This document shows positions 9,862 through 19,080 of a stretch of 64,000 nucleotides of DNA, one piece after another. The stretch covers positions 558,001-622,000 of the forward strand of contig NZ_JAHTMW010000002.1 of assembly GCF_026236535.1 (NCBI RefSeq), given 5' to 3'. A model generated the notes under the pieces. That model was not told the origin of the DNA, did not search any database, and worked only from the letters and a program-made list of their open reading frames with translations. Every line of letters begins with the position of its first letter. Positions within the stretch are counted from its first letter, which is position 1. Source of the DNA: Streptomyces sp. SKN60 (GTDB taxonomy: Bacteria; Actinomycetota; Actinomycetes; Streptomycetales; Streptomycetaceae). Both the position numbers and the translations under genes were made by a program.

Positions 9862-10476
9862 CTACTCCGCCCCCAGCGCCCCGAACGCCCCGTGCGCCAG
9901 TTCCCTCAGCAGCCGTTCCATCGGCTCGCGGCCCAGGGGGGCGCCCAGGTGCGGGGTGGAGTTGAGGAGGCCGAAGACGGCGTGGACGGCGGCGCGGACC
10001 TCGTACTCGCCGGCCGTCGGGTACAGGTCGCGGACGACGGCGACCCAGAGCTCCACGTACTGGCGCTGGAGCTGGCGAACCCGCTTGCGGTCCTCGTCCT
10101 TGAGGCGGTCGAGCTCGCGGTCGTGGAGGGTGATCAGCGGGCGGTCGTCGAGGGCGAAGTCGATGTGCCCGTCGATGAGCGAGCGCAGCACCGCGCGCGG
10201 GTCGCCGTCGGACTCGGCGACCCGCAGCCGGCCGCCGTCGAGCAGCCGCTCGCTGATGCCGACGAGCAGCTCGGCGAGCATCGCGTCCTTGCCGGGGAAG
10301 TGGCGGTAGAGCCCGGGGCCGCTGATGCCGACGGCGGCTCCTATCTCGTCCACGCCCACCCCGTGGAAGCCGCGCTCGGCGAAGAGGCGGGCGGCCTCCT
10401 TGAGGATCTGCTCGCGTCGCGTCGGGGCGTCGGTCCGGCCGGAAGAGGACGGGGTCGGCGTCGGGGTGGTGGTCAT
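9862..10476 (-). CDS. accR: TetR-family repressor AccR
   Basis: A 204-aa regulator. The N-terminal TetR helix-turn-helix is at residues ~20-66 (REQILKEAARLFAERGFHGV, then GISGPGLYRHFPGKDAM). It is divergent from accD1, and the gap holds two copies of the palindrome described for AccR of S. avermitilis (recalled: GTTAA-N6-TTAAC, repressor of accD1A1-hmgL-fadE4, responsive to short-chain acyl-CoAs). One site sits just upstream of its own start, so autoregulation is likely. The symbol rests on position and operator match, not on an alignment. Confidence 0.83.
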   Translation of the reverse strand: MTTTPTPTPSSSGRTDAPTRREQILKEAARLFAERGFHGVGVDEIGAAVGISGPGLYRHFPGKDAMLAELLVGISERLLDGGRLRVAESDGDPRAVLRSLIDGHIDFALDDRPLITLHDRELDRLKDEDRKRVRQLQRQYVELWVAVVRDLYPTAGEYEVRAAVHAVFGLLNSTPHLGAPLGREPMERLLRELAHGAFGALGAE

Positions 10477-10498
10477 GGATTCGATTCTAGACAGCGGG

Positions 10499-10514
10499 GT
10501 TAGCGGTCGTTAAC
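10499..10514. promoter_or_regulatory. AccR operator 1 (GTTAG-N6-TTAAC)
   Basis: GTTAGCGGTCGTTAAC has one mismatch to the GTTAA-N6-TTAAC palindrome. It lies 23 bp upstream of the accR start and probably serves autorepression. Confidence 0.75.
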
Positions 10515-10527
10515 CTTGGCGGCATAC

Positions 10528-10543
10528 GTTAACGCTCATTAAC
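10528..10543. promoter_or_regulatory. AccR operator 2 (GTTAA-N6-TTAAC)
   Basis: GTTAACGCTCATTAAC is a perfect match to the palindrome, centred about 41 bp before the accD1 ATG. It probably overlaps the accD1 promoter. Confidence 0.82.
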
Positions 10544-10576
10544 CGAGTGGACCGACCGAGCAAGGGAGCTCGACGG

Positions 10577-12184
10577 ATGCAGCAGGCACCTGCGCTGACG
10601 AGTGCGGCGGATCCCGCCTCGCCGGCCTGGCAGGCCAACGAGGCGGCCCATCACGAGCTCGCCGCGACCCTGCGCGGCAAGCTCGCCGAGGCGGCGCTCG
10701 GCGGCGGCGAGAAGGCCCGCGCCCGGCACACCGCGCGCGGCAAGCTGCTGCCGCGCGACCGGGTGGACACCCTCCTGGACCCGGGCTCGCCCTTCCTGGA
10801 GCTGGCCCCGCTCGCGGCGAACGGGATGTACGGCGACCAGGCCCCCGCCGCCGGCGTCATCGCCGGCATCGGCCGGGTCTCGGGCCGCGAGTGCGTGATC
10901 GTCGCCAACGACGCGACCGTCAAGGGCGGCACGTACTACCCGATGACGGTGAAGAAGCACCTCCGCGCCCAGGAGGTGGCCCTGGAGAACCGTCTCCCCT
11001 GCCTCTACCTGGTCGACTCCGGCGGCGCCTTCCTGCCGATGCAGGACGAGGTCTTCCCGGACCGCGAGCACTTCGGCCGGATCTTCTTCAACCAGGCCCG
11101 GATGTCCGGCGCCGGCATCCCGCAGATCGCGGCGGTCATGGGCTCCTGCACGGCCGGCGGCGCGTACGTCCCGGCGATGAGCGACGAGGCCGTGATCGTG
11201 CGCGACCAGGGCACGATCTTCCTCGGCGGCCCGCCGCTGGTGAAGGCCGCGACCGGCGAGGTCGTCACGGCCGAGGAGCTCGGCGGCGGCGAGGTTCACT
11301 CGCGGATCTCCGGCGTCACCGACCACCTCGCCGAGGACGACGCCCACGCCCTCCGGATCGTCCGCAACATCGTCGCCACCCTCCCCGAGCGCGGCCCGCT
11401 CCCCTGGTCGGTCGAACCGGCCGAAGAGCCGAAGGTCGACCCCATGGGGCTGTACGGGGCGGTGCCGGTGGACTCCCGCACCCCGTACGACGTGCGCGAG
11501 GTGATCGCGCGGATCGTGGACGGCTCCCGCTTCCAGGAGTTCAAGTCCGAGTACGGGCAGACCCTGGTCACCGGCTTCGCCCGGATCCACGGGCACCCGG
11601 TCGGCATCGTCGCCAACAACGGCATCCTGTTCGCCGAGTCCGCCCAGAAGGGCGCGCACTTCATCGAGCTGTGCGACCAGCGCGGCATCCCCCTGCTGTT
11701 CCTGCAGAACATCACCGGCTTCATGGTCGGCAAGGCCTACGAGCACGGCGGCATCGCCAAGCACGGCGCCAAGATGGTGACGGCCGTGGCCACCACGCGC
11801 GTGCCGAAGCTGACGGTCGTCGTCGGCGGTTCGTACGGCGCGGGCAACTACTCGATGTGCGGCCGGGCCTACTCCCCCCGCTTCCTGTGGATGTGGCCCA
11901 ACGCCAAGATCTCGGTCATGGGCGGCGAGCAGGCCGCGTCCGTGCTCGCCACGGTCAAGCGCGACCAGCTCGGCGACGCGTGGAGCGCCGAGGAGGAGAC
12001 GGCCTTCAAGGAGCCGATCCGCGCCCAGTACGAGACGCAGGGCAACGCCTACTACGCGACCGCCCGCCTCTGGGACGACGGCGTCATCGACCCGCTGGAG
12101 ACCCGGCAGGTGCTCGGTCTCGCCCTGACCGCCTGTGCCAACGCGCCCCTGGGTGACCCCCAGTTCGGCGTCTTCCGGATGTAA
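10577..12184 (+). CDS. accD1: Acyl-CoA carboxylase beta (carboxyltransferase) subunit AccD1
   Basis: A 535-aa carboxyltransferase of the methylcrotonyl-CoA carboxylase type, two crotonase-like halves. It transfers CO2 from biotin to the acyl-CoA. The oxyanion-type motifs are [18 protein letters not shown] in the first half and [17 protein letters not shown] in the second. An in-frame start at 10547 exists, but AAGGGA before ATG 10577 fits better. It is the first gene of the AccR-controlled operon. Its partners are accA1, hmgL and the dehydrogenase, the complete route from isovaleryl-CoA to acetoacetate plus acetyl-CoA except for the hydratase. Confidence 0.93.
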   Translation: MQQAPALTSAADPASPAWQANEAAHHELAATLRGKLAEAALGGGEKARARHTARGKLLPRDRVDTLLDPGSPFLELAPLAANGMYGDQAPAAGVIAGIGRVSGRECVIVANDATVKGGTYYPMTVKKHLRAQEVALENRLPCLYLVDSGGAFLPMQDEVFPDREHFGRIFFNQARMSGAGIPQIAAVMGSCTAGGAYVPAMSDEAVIVRDQGTIFLGGPPLVKAATGEVVTAEELGGGEVHSRISGVTDHLAEDDAHALRIVRNIVATLPERGPLPWSVEPAEEPKVDPMGLYGAVPVDSRTPYDVREVIARIVDGSRFQEFKSEYGQTLVTGFARIHGHPVGIVANNGILFAESAQKGAHFIELCDQRGIPLLFLQNITGFMVGKAYEHGGIAKHGAKMVTAVATTRVPKLTVVVGGSYGAGNYSMCGRAYSPRFLWMWPNAKISVMGGEQAASVLATVKRDQLGDAWSAEEETAFKEPIRAQYETQGNAYYATARLWDDGVIDPLETRQVLGLALTACANAPLGDPQFGVFRM

Positions 12185-12198
12185 GGGGACTTCGGAAC

Positions 12199-14130
12199 AT
12201 GCTGTTCGACACAGTGCTCGTCGCCAACCGGGGCGAGATCGCCGTGCGCGTCATCCGCACCCTGCGGGAGCTCGGCGTGCGGTCGGTCGCCGTCTACAGC
12301 GACGCGGACGCAGACGCCCGGCACGTACGGGAGGCGGACACGGCGGTACGGATCGGGCCCGCGCCGGCCTCGGAGTCGTACCTCTCGGTCCCCGCCCTGC
12401 TCGACGCGGCCCGCCGCACCGGCGCGCAGGCCGTCCACCCCGGCTACGGCTTCCTCGCGGAGAACGCGGCCTTCGCCCGGGCCTGCGCGGAGGCGGGGCT
12501 CGCCTTCATCGGGCCCCCGGCCGAGGCGATCTCGCTCATGGGCGACAAGATCCGGGCCAAGGAGACGGTACGGGCGGCCGGCGTCCCGGTCGTCCCCGGC
12601 GCCGCCGACCCGGACATCGAGGCCGCCGCGCACGAGCTCGGCGCGCCCGTGCTCCTCAAGCCTTCGGCGGGCGGCGGCGGCAAGGGCATGCGGCTCGTCC
12701 GCGACCTGACCGTGCTCACCGACGAGATCGCGGCGGCGCGGCGCGAGGCCCGGTCCTCGTTCGGCGACGACACGCTGCTCGTGGAGCGGTGGATCGACCG
12801 CCCCCGGCACATCGAGATCCAGGTCCTCGCCGACGCCCACGGCAACGTGGTGCACCTCGGCGAGCGCGAGTGCTCCCTCCAGCGCCGCCACCAGAAGATC
12901 ATCGAGGAGGCGCCCTCGGTCCTCCTCACCCCGGAGATCCGCGCCTCGATGGGCGCGGCGGCCGTGGAGGCGGCCCGGTCCTGCGGCTACGTCGGCGCGG
13001 GCACGGTCGAGTTCATCGTGCCGGGCGGCGACCCTTCCGCGTACTACTTCATGGAGATGAACACCCGCCTCCAGGTCGAGCACCCGGTCACCGAGCTCAT
13101 CACCGGCCTGGACCTGGTGGAGTGGCAGCTCCGGGTCGCGGCCGGCGAGCCGCTGGACTTCGGCCAGGACGACGTCCGCCTCGACGGCTGGGCCATCGAG
13201 GCCCGCATCTGCGCCGAGGACCCGGCGCGCGGCTTCCTGCCGTCCGGCGGCACGGTCCTCGCCCTCGACGAGCCGCAGGGCGCCGGCGTCCGCACCGACT
13301 CGGGCCTGAGCGAGGGCACCGAGGTGTCCAGCCTCTACGACCCGATGCTGTCGAAGGTCATCGTCCACGCCAAGGACCGCCCGACCGCCCTGCGCAAGCT
13401 CCGCGCGGCCCTCGCGGAAACGGTCACCCTGGGCGTCCCGACGAACGCGGGCTTCCTGCGCAGCCTCCTCGCCCACCCGGACGTGGTGTCGGGCGAGCTC
13501 GACACGGGTCTGGTGGAGCGGGACGCGGAGTCGCTGGTGGCGACGGAGGTGCCGGCGGAGGTGTACGCGGCGGCTGCGGCGGTACGGTTCGCGGAGCTCG
13601 CCCCGGCGCCCCGGGACGGCTGGACCGACCCCTTCTCCGTACCGAACGGCTTCCGCCTCGGCGGCGCCCCGAAGGCCCTGGCCTTCCCGTTCCGCGTGCC
13701 GGGACTCGAACCCGTCGTCGCCGAAACCCCGGCCGGCGGCGCCCGGGTGACGGACCGGTCGGTCAGCGTGACCGTCGACGGGGTCACCCACCACTTCCGG
13801 CGGGCCGGGGACTGGCTCGGCCGCGACGGCCACTCCTGGCACGTCATGGACCACGACCCCGTCGCCGCCGCCCTCTCCGGCGCCCGGCACGGCGGGGCCG
13901 ACACGCTCGCCGCGCCGATGCCCGGGACCGTCACCGTCGTGAAGGTGGCCGTCGGGGACGAGGTGGAGGCCGGGCAGAGCCTGCTGGTGGTGGAGGCGAT
14001 GAAGATGGAGCACGTCATCTCCGCGCCGCACGCCGGCACCGTCACCGAGCTGGACGTCACGCCCGGCACGACCGTCGCCATGGACCAGGTCCTGGCCGTG
14101 GTGACGCCCCGCGACGAGGAGGACGCATGA
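12199..14130 (+). CDS. accA1: Acyl-CoA carboxylase alpha subunit (biotin carboxylase + biotin carrier) AccA1
   Basis: 643 aa. The N-terminal biotin carboxylase reads NRGEIAVRVIRTLRELG, HPGYGFLAENA and the ATP-grasp KPSAGGGGKGMR. The ERECSLQRRHQKI-type loop (residues ~220-240) and MEMNTRLQVEHPVTE follow. The C-terminal carrier domain (~570-640) has VEAMKMEH, with the biotinylated Lys602. It lies 14 bp after accD1 and overlaps hmgL by four bases (ATGA). It charges biotin with CO2 for AccD1. Confidence 0.95.
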   Translation: MLFDTVLVANRGEIAVRVIRTLRELGVRSVAVYSDADADARHVREADTAVRIGPAPASESYLSVPALLDAARRTGAQAVHPGYGFLAENAAFARACAEAGLAFIGPPAEAISLMGDKIRAKETVRAAGVPVVPGAADPDIEAAAHELGAPVLLKPSAGGGGKGMRLVRDLTVLTDEIAAARREARSSFGDDTLLVERWIDRPRHIEIQVLADAHGNVVHLGERECSLQRRHQKIIEEAPSVLLTPEIRASMGAAAVEAARSCGYVGAGTVEFIVPGGDPSAYYFMEMNTRLQVEHPVTELITGLDLVEWQLRVAAGEPLDFGQDDVRLDGWAIEARICAEDPARGFLPSGGTVLALDEPQGAGVRTDSGLSEGTEVSSLYDPMLSKVIVHAKDRPTALRKLRAALAETVTLGVPTNAGFLRSLLAHPDVVSGELDTGLVERDAESLVATEVPAEVYAAAAAVRFAELAPAPRDGWTDPFSVPNGFRLGGAPKALAFPFRVPGLEPVVAETPAGGARVTDRSVSVTVDGVTHHFRRAGDWLGRDGHSWHVMDHDPVAAALSGARHGGADTLAAPMPGTVTVVKVAVGDEVEAGQSLLVVEAMKMEHVISAPHAGTVTELDVTPGTTVAMDQVLAVVTPRDEEDA

Positions 14131-15068
14131 CCGCCACCGGACTGCCGATGCCCGTGCCGGCCGCGGGGCTGCCCGCACGCGTGCGGATCCACGAAGTGGG
14201 GCCCCGCGACGGGCTGCAGAACGAGAAGACCGCCGTACCGACCGACGTGAAGGCGGAGTTCATCCGCCGCCTCGCCGCCGCCGGCCTCACCACCGTCGAG
14301 GCGACCAGCTTCGTGCACCCCAAGTGGGTGCCCCAACTGGCCGACGCCGAGGACCTGTTCCCGCAGGTCCGCGACCTGCCCGTACGGCTCCCGGTGCTTG
14401 TGCCGAACGAGCGCGGCCTGGACCGCGCGCTCGCCCTCGGCGCGGCCGAGGTCGCCGTGTTCGCGTCGGCGACCGAGTCCTTCGCCAAGGCCAACCTCAA
14501 CCGCACCGTGGACGAGGCGCTCGCCATGTTCGCGCCGGTCGTGACCCGGGCCGCCGAGGCCGGACTCAAGGTCCGCGGTTATCTCTCGATGTGCTTCGGC
14601 GATCCGTGGGAGGGCCCGGTCCCGATCGAGCAGGTCGTCCGGGTCACCAAGGCGCTCGCCGACATGGGCTGTGACGAGCTGAGCCTCGGCGACACGATCG
14701 GCGTCGCCACCCCGGGCCACGTCAAGGCGCTGCTCACGGCGCTCAACGAGGCCGGGGTGCCCACCTCCCGTATCGCCGTGCACTTCCACGACACCTACGG
14801 GCAGGCCCTCGCCAACGCCTACGCGGCGCTCGAACACGGGGTCACCGTCTTCGACGCGTCCGCCGGCGGCCTCGGCGGCTGCCCGTACGCCAAGTCCGCC
14901 ACCGGGAACCTCGCCACCGAGGACCTGGTGTGGATGCTCCGCGGCCTCGGCATCGAGACCGGGGTCGACCTGGCCGCCCTCACCGCCACGAGCGGGTGGA
15001 TGGCCGAACACCTGGGCCGCCCGAGCCCGTCCCGCACCGTTCGCGCGCTCTCCCACAAGGAGTCCTGA
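14127..15068 (+). CDS. hmgL: Hydroxymethylglutaryl-CoA lyase
   Basis: A 313-aa TIM-barrel lyase that cleaves HMG-CoA to acetoacetate and acetyl-CoA, the last step of leucine catabolism. Motifs: GPRDGLQNEK (residues ~25-34) with metal/substrate residues, HFHDTYGQALAN with the metal histidines, and the catalytic-cysteine signature GGLGGCPYAKSATGN. The ATG overlaps the accA1 stop as ATGA, so translation is coupled. Confidence 0.95.
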   Translation: MTATGLPMPVPAAGLPARVRIHEVGPRDGLQNEKTAVPTDVKAEFIRRLAAAGLTTVEATSFVHPKWVPQLADAEDLFPQVRDLPVRLPVLVPNERGLDRALALGAAEVAVFASATESFAKANLNRTVDEALAMFAPVVTRAAEAGLKVRGYLSMCFGDPWEGPVPIEQVVRVTKALADMGCDELSLGDTIGVATPGHVKALLTALNEAGVPTSRIAVHFHDTYGQALANAYAALEHGVTVFDASAGGLGGCPYAKSATGNLATEDLVWMLRGLGIETGVDLAALTATSGWMAEHLGRPSPSRTVRALSHKES

Positions 15069-15070
15069 GC

Positions 15071-16231
15071 ATGTCCCTCGACCACCGGCTCTCCGAAGAG
15101 CACGAGGAACTCCGCCGTACCGTCGAGGCGTTCGCCCACGACGTCGTCGCCCCGAAGATCGGCGACTACTACGAGCGCCACGAGTTCCCGTACGAGATCG
15201 TCGCCGAGATGGGCCGCATGGGCCTGTTCGGCCTGCCGTTCCCCGAGGAGTACGGCGGCATGGGCGGCGACTACCTCGCCCTCGGCATCGCCCTGGAGGA
15301 GCTGGCCCGGGTCGACTCCTCGGTCGCCATCACCCTGGAGGCGGGCGTCTCGCTCGGCGCCATGCCGCTGCATCTCTTCGGTACGGAGGAGCAGAAGCGC
15401 CAGTGGCTGCCGAAGCTGTGCTCCGGCGAGATGCTGGGCGCGTTCGGCCTGACCGAGCCGGGCGCCGGCTCGGACGCGGGCGGCACCCGCACGACCGCCG
15501 TCCGGGACGGCGACCACTGGGTCATCAACGGCTCGAAGTGCTTCATCACCAACTCCGGTACGGACATCACGGGTCTGGTGACGGTGACCGCGGTGACCGG
15601 CCGCAAGGCGGACGGCCGCCCGCTGATCTCCTCGATCATCGTCCCGTCCGGCACCCCGGGCTTCACGGTCGCCGCGCCCTACTCCAAGGTCGGCTGGAAC
15701 GCCTCCGACACCCGCGAACTCGCCTTCGACGACGTGCGCGTCCCGGTCGAGAACCTGCTCGGCGAGGAGGGCCGCGGCTACGCGCAGTTCCTGCGGATCC
15801 TCGACGAGGGCCGGATCGCCATCTCCGCGCTGGCCACCGGCCTCGCGCAGGGCTGTGTCGACGAGTCCGTGAAGTACGCGAAGGAACGTCACGCCTTCGG
15901 CCGCCCGATCGGCGACAACCAGGCCATCCAGTTCAAGATCGCCGACATGGAGATGCGCGCCCACATGGCCCGCATCGGCTGGCGCGACGCCGCCTCCCGC
16001 CTCGTCCTCGGCGAGCCCTTCAAGAAGGAGGCGGCGCTGGCCAAGCTGTACTCCTCGACGGTGGCCGTCGACAACGCCCGCGAGGCCACCCAGATCCACG
16101 GCGGCTACGGCTTCATGAACGAGTACCCGGTGGCCCGCATGTGGCGCGACTCCAAGATCCTCGAGATCGGCGAGGGCACCAGCGAGGTCCAGCGCATGCT
16201 GATCGCCCGCGAGTTGGGCCTGACCGGCTGA
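15071..16231 (+). CDS. acdH: Acyl-CoA dehydrogenase of the leucine/isovalerate operon
   Basis: A 386-aa FAD acyl-CoA dehydrogenase with [16 protein letters not shown] at ~124-139. The C-terminal motif reads [12 protein letters not shown], with catalytic-type Glu368 as in short/branched-chain enzymes. This contrasts with the gene at 5690, where that position is Gly. It is the last gene of the accD1-accA1-hmgL operon, two bases after hmgL, with a strong hairpin behind it. Names acdH (S. coelicolor) and fadE4 (S. avermitilis) are used for this position from memory. Likely substrate: isovaleryl-CoA or related branched acyl-CoAs. Confidence 0.92.
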   Translation: MSLDHRLSEEHEELRRTVEAFAHDVVAPKIGDYYERHEFPYEIVAEMGRMGLFGLPFPEEYGGMGGDYLALGIALEELARVDSSVAITLEAGVSLGAMPLHLFGTEEQKRQWLPKLCSGEMLGAFGLTEPGAGSDAGGTRTTAVRDGDHWVINGSKCFITNSGTDITGLVTVTAVTGRKADGRPLISSIIVPSGTPGFTVAAPYSKVGWNASDTRELAFDDVRVPVENLLGEEGRGYAQFLRILDEGRIAISALATGLAQGCVDESVKYAKERHAFGRPIGDNQAIQFKIADMEMRAHMARIGWRDAASRLVLGEPFKKEAALAKLYSSTVAVDNAREATQIHGGYGFMNEYPVARMWRDSKILEIGEGTSEVQRMLIARELGLTG

Positions 16232-16257
16232 CCCCTGGTCGAAGGTTGCTGTGGATG

Positions 16258-16286
16258 CGGCCCGCCGAGTGCGACTCGGCGGGCCG
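16258..16286 (+). terminator. Terminator of the acc operon
   Basis: A 13-bp perfect stem (CGGCCCGCCGAGT / ACTCGGCGGGCCG) with a GCG loop, 27 bp after the dehydrogenase stop. The following bases are TTCACG. It lies between convergent genes and may serve both. Confidence 0.85.
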
Positions 16287-16335
16287 TTCACGTAGGGGAG
16301 GACAACTCCCCCCGAGCCGGATCCCGAGCCGGACC

Positions 16336-16983
16336 CTAGGCAGACGGCGTCCCGTGCCGCGTGGCCTGCCACCCCGCGATCAGAGTGCTCAGCGCGTCGG
16401 TCCAGATCGGAGTGCTGTCCGGCCCACCGCCCCACGTCGCCATACGGAGGTCCTGCGCGGCGAGTCCCTCGCACAGGGAGCTGACCTGCCAGGTGGCTTC
16501 CAGGACCGTTCGCCCCCCGATGTGTCCGGAGTCCTGAAGCCGGCGGATCAGCGCGAGGAGAACCTCCAGGGCTTCCCTCCTCGCCGGCTCGAAGCGCTCG
16601 CGGACCTCTGGATTCGCGATCGCGCGCTGCTGGAAGGTGACCTGGAACAACGCGGGATGCGCCAGGGCCCAGGCCCGGAATCCCGACACACAGCCCGCGA
16701 TCAGGTCCGCGACGGGATCGTCCGTCCTGGGCAGCGCCGCGACCTTCGCGGCGAGCAGCGCGAACCCCCGCACACCCAGGCCGGCGATCAGGGCGTCCTT
16801 GGAACCCAGGCTGCTGTAGACGGCCCGCGTCGTCGTCCCCACCTCGTCCGCGACCCGGCGCACGGTCAGCGCCTCCAGGCCCTCGGCCTCCAGGATGCGC
16901 TCCGCGGCGTCCAGCAGCGCCTCGGCCGTCTCCTCGTTGTGCACACGCTTGCGTCCCACATTGACAGCATATCGGAACGCCAT
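16336..16983 (-). CDS. TetR-family regulator
   Basis: A 215-aa regulator with a TetR helix-turn-helix at ~20-65 (ALLDAAERILEAEGLEALTV, then VADEVGTTTRAVYSSLGSKD). The C-terminal half reads like the WHG/TetR_C type (AWALAHPALFQVTFQQRAI). It is divergent from an alpha/beta hydrolase, and two palindromes lie between them. The start at 16983 sits next to one palindrome and has no clear ribosome site; a leaderless message or a slightly later start is possible. Confidence 0.87.
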   Translation of the reverse strand: MAFRYAVNVGRKRVHNEETAEALLDAAERILEAEGLEALTVRRVADEVGTTTRAVYSSLGSKDALIAGLGVRGFALLAAKVAALPRTDDPVADLIAGCVSGFRAWALAHPALFQVTFQQRAIANPEVRERFEPARREALEVLLALIRRLQDSGHIGGRTVLEATWQVSSLCEGLAAQDLRMATWGGGPDSTPIWTDALSTLIAGWQATRHGTPSA

Positions 16984-16985
16984 TA

Positions 16986-17000
16986 CGTTATGAAGTAACG
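16986..17000. promoter_or_regulatory. Inverted repeat CGTTA-N5-TAACG
   Basis: It begins 3 bp upstream of the TetR start codon and is a likely operator for autoregulation. Confidence 0.55.
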
Positions 17001-17007
17001 AAACATT

Positions 17008-17023
17008 GTCGCGAAATCGCGAC
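17008..17023. promoter_or_regulatory. Inverted repeat GTCGCG-N4-CGCGAC
   Basis: A perfect 6-bp-arm palindrome 44 bp before the hydrolase start, between the divergent pair. Confidence 0.5.
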
Positions 17024-17066
17024 GGTCAAGCCTCGTCGCGATGGGACCTCTCCGAGGAGGTGCGTC

Positions 17067-17846
17067 ATGGCGACCGCGACCGATCTGAAGAGCGGCCTGG
17101 CCTACGACATGGAGGGAACGGGCACGCCCGTCGTCCTCCTGCACGGGATGACCTTCGACCGCCGCACCTGGCAGCCGATCGTCGAGGAGCTGGACGGCTC
17201 CGTCACGAGCATCGCCCCCGATCTGCCGGGACACGGCGGCAGCACGGGCAGGCCGACACGGCTGGAGGACGTGGCCGAGCGGATCCATCACCTGCTGAAA
17301 TCGCTGGCCGTCGAACGCCCGGTCGTCGTGGGGCACTCGATGGGGGCCGCGGTGGCCGGCGTCTACGCGGCCACGTACCCGACCCGCGGCATGGTCCTCG
17401 TGGACCAGGCGACAGAGGTGCTCCCCTTCGCCCGGATGCTCCACCAGATCGCCCCGATGCTGCGCGGCCCCGGCTTCCACCAGGTCTGGCCGAACATCGA
17501 GAACAGCCTCGGGCTCGACCGCATCCCCGAACCCACCCGCACACGCGTGTTCGACGCACACAAGGTCGAGCAGGACGTCGTCCTCGGATACTGGGACGAG
17601 GCCCTGACCACGGATCCGTCCGAGCTGCAGGCCCGGATCGACGCGAGCACGGCCGGGATCCGGGTCCCCTGCCTCGCGGTGTTCGGCCGGGCCGCCACCG
17701 ACGGCGAACGCGAGCGCCTGCGGCGGATGCCGGATGTACAGATCGAGGAGTGGACGGGCGACGGGCACTTCGTCCACCTCGTCGACCCCGGGCGGTTCAC
17801 GACCAGGCTGCGCACCTTCATCGACCACTGCACCCGGGCGATCTGA
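17067..17846 (+). CDS. Alpha/beta hydrolase
   Basis: A 259-aa single-domain alpha/beta hydrolase. The oxyanion stretch is VVLLHGMTFDRRTW (~32-45), then DLPGHGGS, the nucleophile elbow GHSMGA (Ser near 94) and a C-terminal GDGHFVHL with the catalytic His. The acid is probably in the AVFGRAATD strand end. A strong AGGAGG lies before ATG 17067. It is divergent from its probable TetR regulator. The substrate is unknown; it may be an ester, a lactone or an epoxide-like signal. Confidence 0.87.
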   Translation: MATATDLKSGLAYDMEGTGTPVVLLHGMTFDRRTWQPIVEELDGSVTSIAPDLPGHGGSTGRPTRLEDVAERIHHLLKSLAVERPVVVGHSMGAAVAGVYAATYPTRGMVLVDQATEVLPFARMLHQIAPMLRGPGFHQVWPNIENSLGLDRIPEPTRTRVFDAHKVEQDVVLGYWDEALTTDPSELQARIDASTAGIRVPCLAVFGRAATDGERERLRRMPDVQIEEWTGDGHFVHLVDPGRFTTRLRTFIDHCTRAI

Positions 17847-17898
17847 CGGGTCGCGGGCCTCCGTCGTTCTCGGGTCACCCCGGGGCTGTTGATCCAAG

Positions 17899-17917
17899 TG
17901 AGGTTAGGCTAACCTGC
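17899..17917. promoter_or_regulatory. Iron box 1 upstream of desE
   Basis: TGAGGTTAGGCTAACCTGC matches the DmdR/IdeR-type iron box (consensus recalled as TTAGGTTAGGCTCACCTAA). It should repress desEF when iron is sufficient. Confidence 0.85.
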
Positions 17918-17923
17918 ACGTCG

Positions 17924-17942
17924 TGAGGTAAGCCTAACCTTC
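17924..17942. promoter_or_regulatory. Iron box 2 upstream of desE
   Basis: TGAGGTAAGCCTAACCTTC is a second iron-box-like palindrome centred 25 bp from the first. The desE ATG lies about 80 bp downstream. Confidence 0.75.
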
Positions 17943-18020
17943 CTCGGCCTGCCCTCCGCCTGCCCTCGCCTGCCCGGACGCCGCCCCGGCACCCCGGCAC
18001 GTACCGAAAGCGACTTCGCC

Positions 18021-19076
18021 ATGCCCAGCACCGCCCGAGCCACCTCCCTCACCCGTCGCGGCCTGCTCGCCGCGGGCGGCGCACTCGGGATCGGCGCCGC
18101 GCTCGCCGCGTGCGGCGGGAAAGACGCGAAGGACGGCGGCTCCGCCGCGACCCCGGCGTCCGGCAAGTCCGGCGCCTGGGAGTTCAAGGACGACCGCGGC
18201 CAGACCGTGAAGACGGCGAAGGCGCCGAAGAACATCGTCGCCTTCACCGGCATGGCCGCCGCGCTGAAGGACTTCGGCATCGAGGTGAAGGGCGTCTTCG
18301 GCCCGACCTACGTCGAGGACCCCAAGACCAAGACGAAGAAGGCCGACGTCCAGGCCGGCGACCTCGACATCTCCAAGGTCACCGTCCTCGGCAACGTCTG
18401 GGGCGAGTTCAGGATCGAGGAGTACCTCAAGCTCCAGCCCGAGGTCCTCATCACGGACATGTGGGAGAAGGACGCCCTCTGGTACGTGCCGGAGGAGCAG
18501 AAGGACAAGATCCTCAAGATCGCCCCGAGCGTCGCCCTGTGGGCCGCCGGGAAGTCGATGCCCGCCGTGCTCCAGCGCCACGTCGACCTCGCCGCCTCGC
18601 TCGGCGCCGACGTCAACGGCGCACAGATCAAGGCGGACAAGGCGCGCTTCGAGGCCGCCGCCGAGCGGGTCCGCAAGGCCGCCAAGGCGAAGAAGGGCAT
18701 CAAGGTGCTCATCGGCTCCGGCGCCCCCGACACCTTCTACGTCTCCGCCCCGGCCCGCCCCACCGACACCCTCTTCTTCCAGGAGCTGGGCGTCGACCTG
18801 ATCGTCCCGGACAAGCTGGACCCGACCGGCTGGTTCGAGCTGCTCAGCTGGGAGAACGTCGACAAGTACAAGGCCGACGTCATACTGCTCGACAACCGCA
18901 CCTCCGCCCTGCAGCCCGAGGCCCTGAAGGCCAAGCCCACCTGGGCCGCGCTGCCCGCCGTCAAGGCCGGCCAGGTCTTCCCGCGCGTCACCGAGCCCAT
19001 CTACTCGTACGCCAAGTGCGCGCCGCTCCTGGAGGACCTGGCCAAGGCCCTCGAGAACGCCAAGAAGGTGGCCTGA
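18021..19076 (+). CDS. desE: Ferrioxamine-binding lipoprotein DesE
   Basis: A 351-aa periplasmic-binding-type siderophore receptor. The N-terminus carries a twin-Arg stretch (LTRRGLLAAGG), a hydrophobic run and the lipobox LAAC near residue 34. The mature part has the helical-backbone binding-protein pattern, including VAFTGMAAALKDFGIEVKGV and EVLITDMWEKDALWYVPEEQ. It probably delivers ferric desferrioxamine to an ABC permease encoded elsewhere. It is the first gene of the iron-box-controlled desEF pair, four bases before desF. Confidence 0.92.
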   Translation: MPSTARATSLTRRGLLAAGGALGIGAALAACGGKDAKDGGSAATPASGKSGAWEFKDDRGQTVKTAKAPKNIVAFTGMAAALKDFGIEVKGVFGPTYVEDPKTKTKKADVQAGDLDISKVTVLGNVWGEFRIEEYLKLQPEVLITDMWEKDALWYVPEEQKDKILKIAPSVALWAAGKSMPAVLQRHVDLAASLGADVNGAQIKADKARFEAAAERVRKAAKAKKGIKVLIGSGAPDTFYVSAPARPTDTLFFQELGVDLIVPDKLDPTGWFELLSWENVDKYKADVILLDNRTSALQPEALKAKPTWAALPAVKAGQVFPRVTEPIYSYAKCAPLLEDLAKALENAKKVA

Positions 19077-19080
19077 CCCC

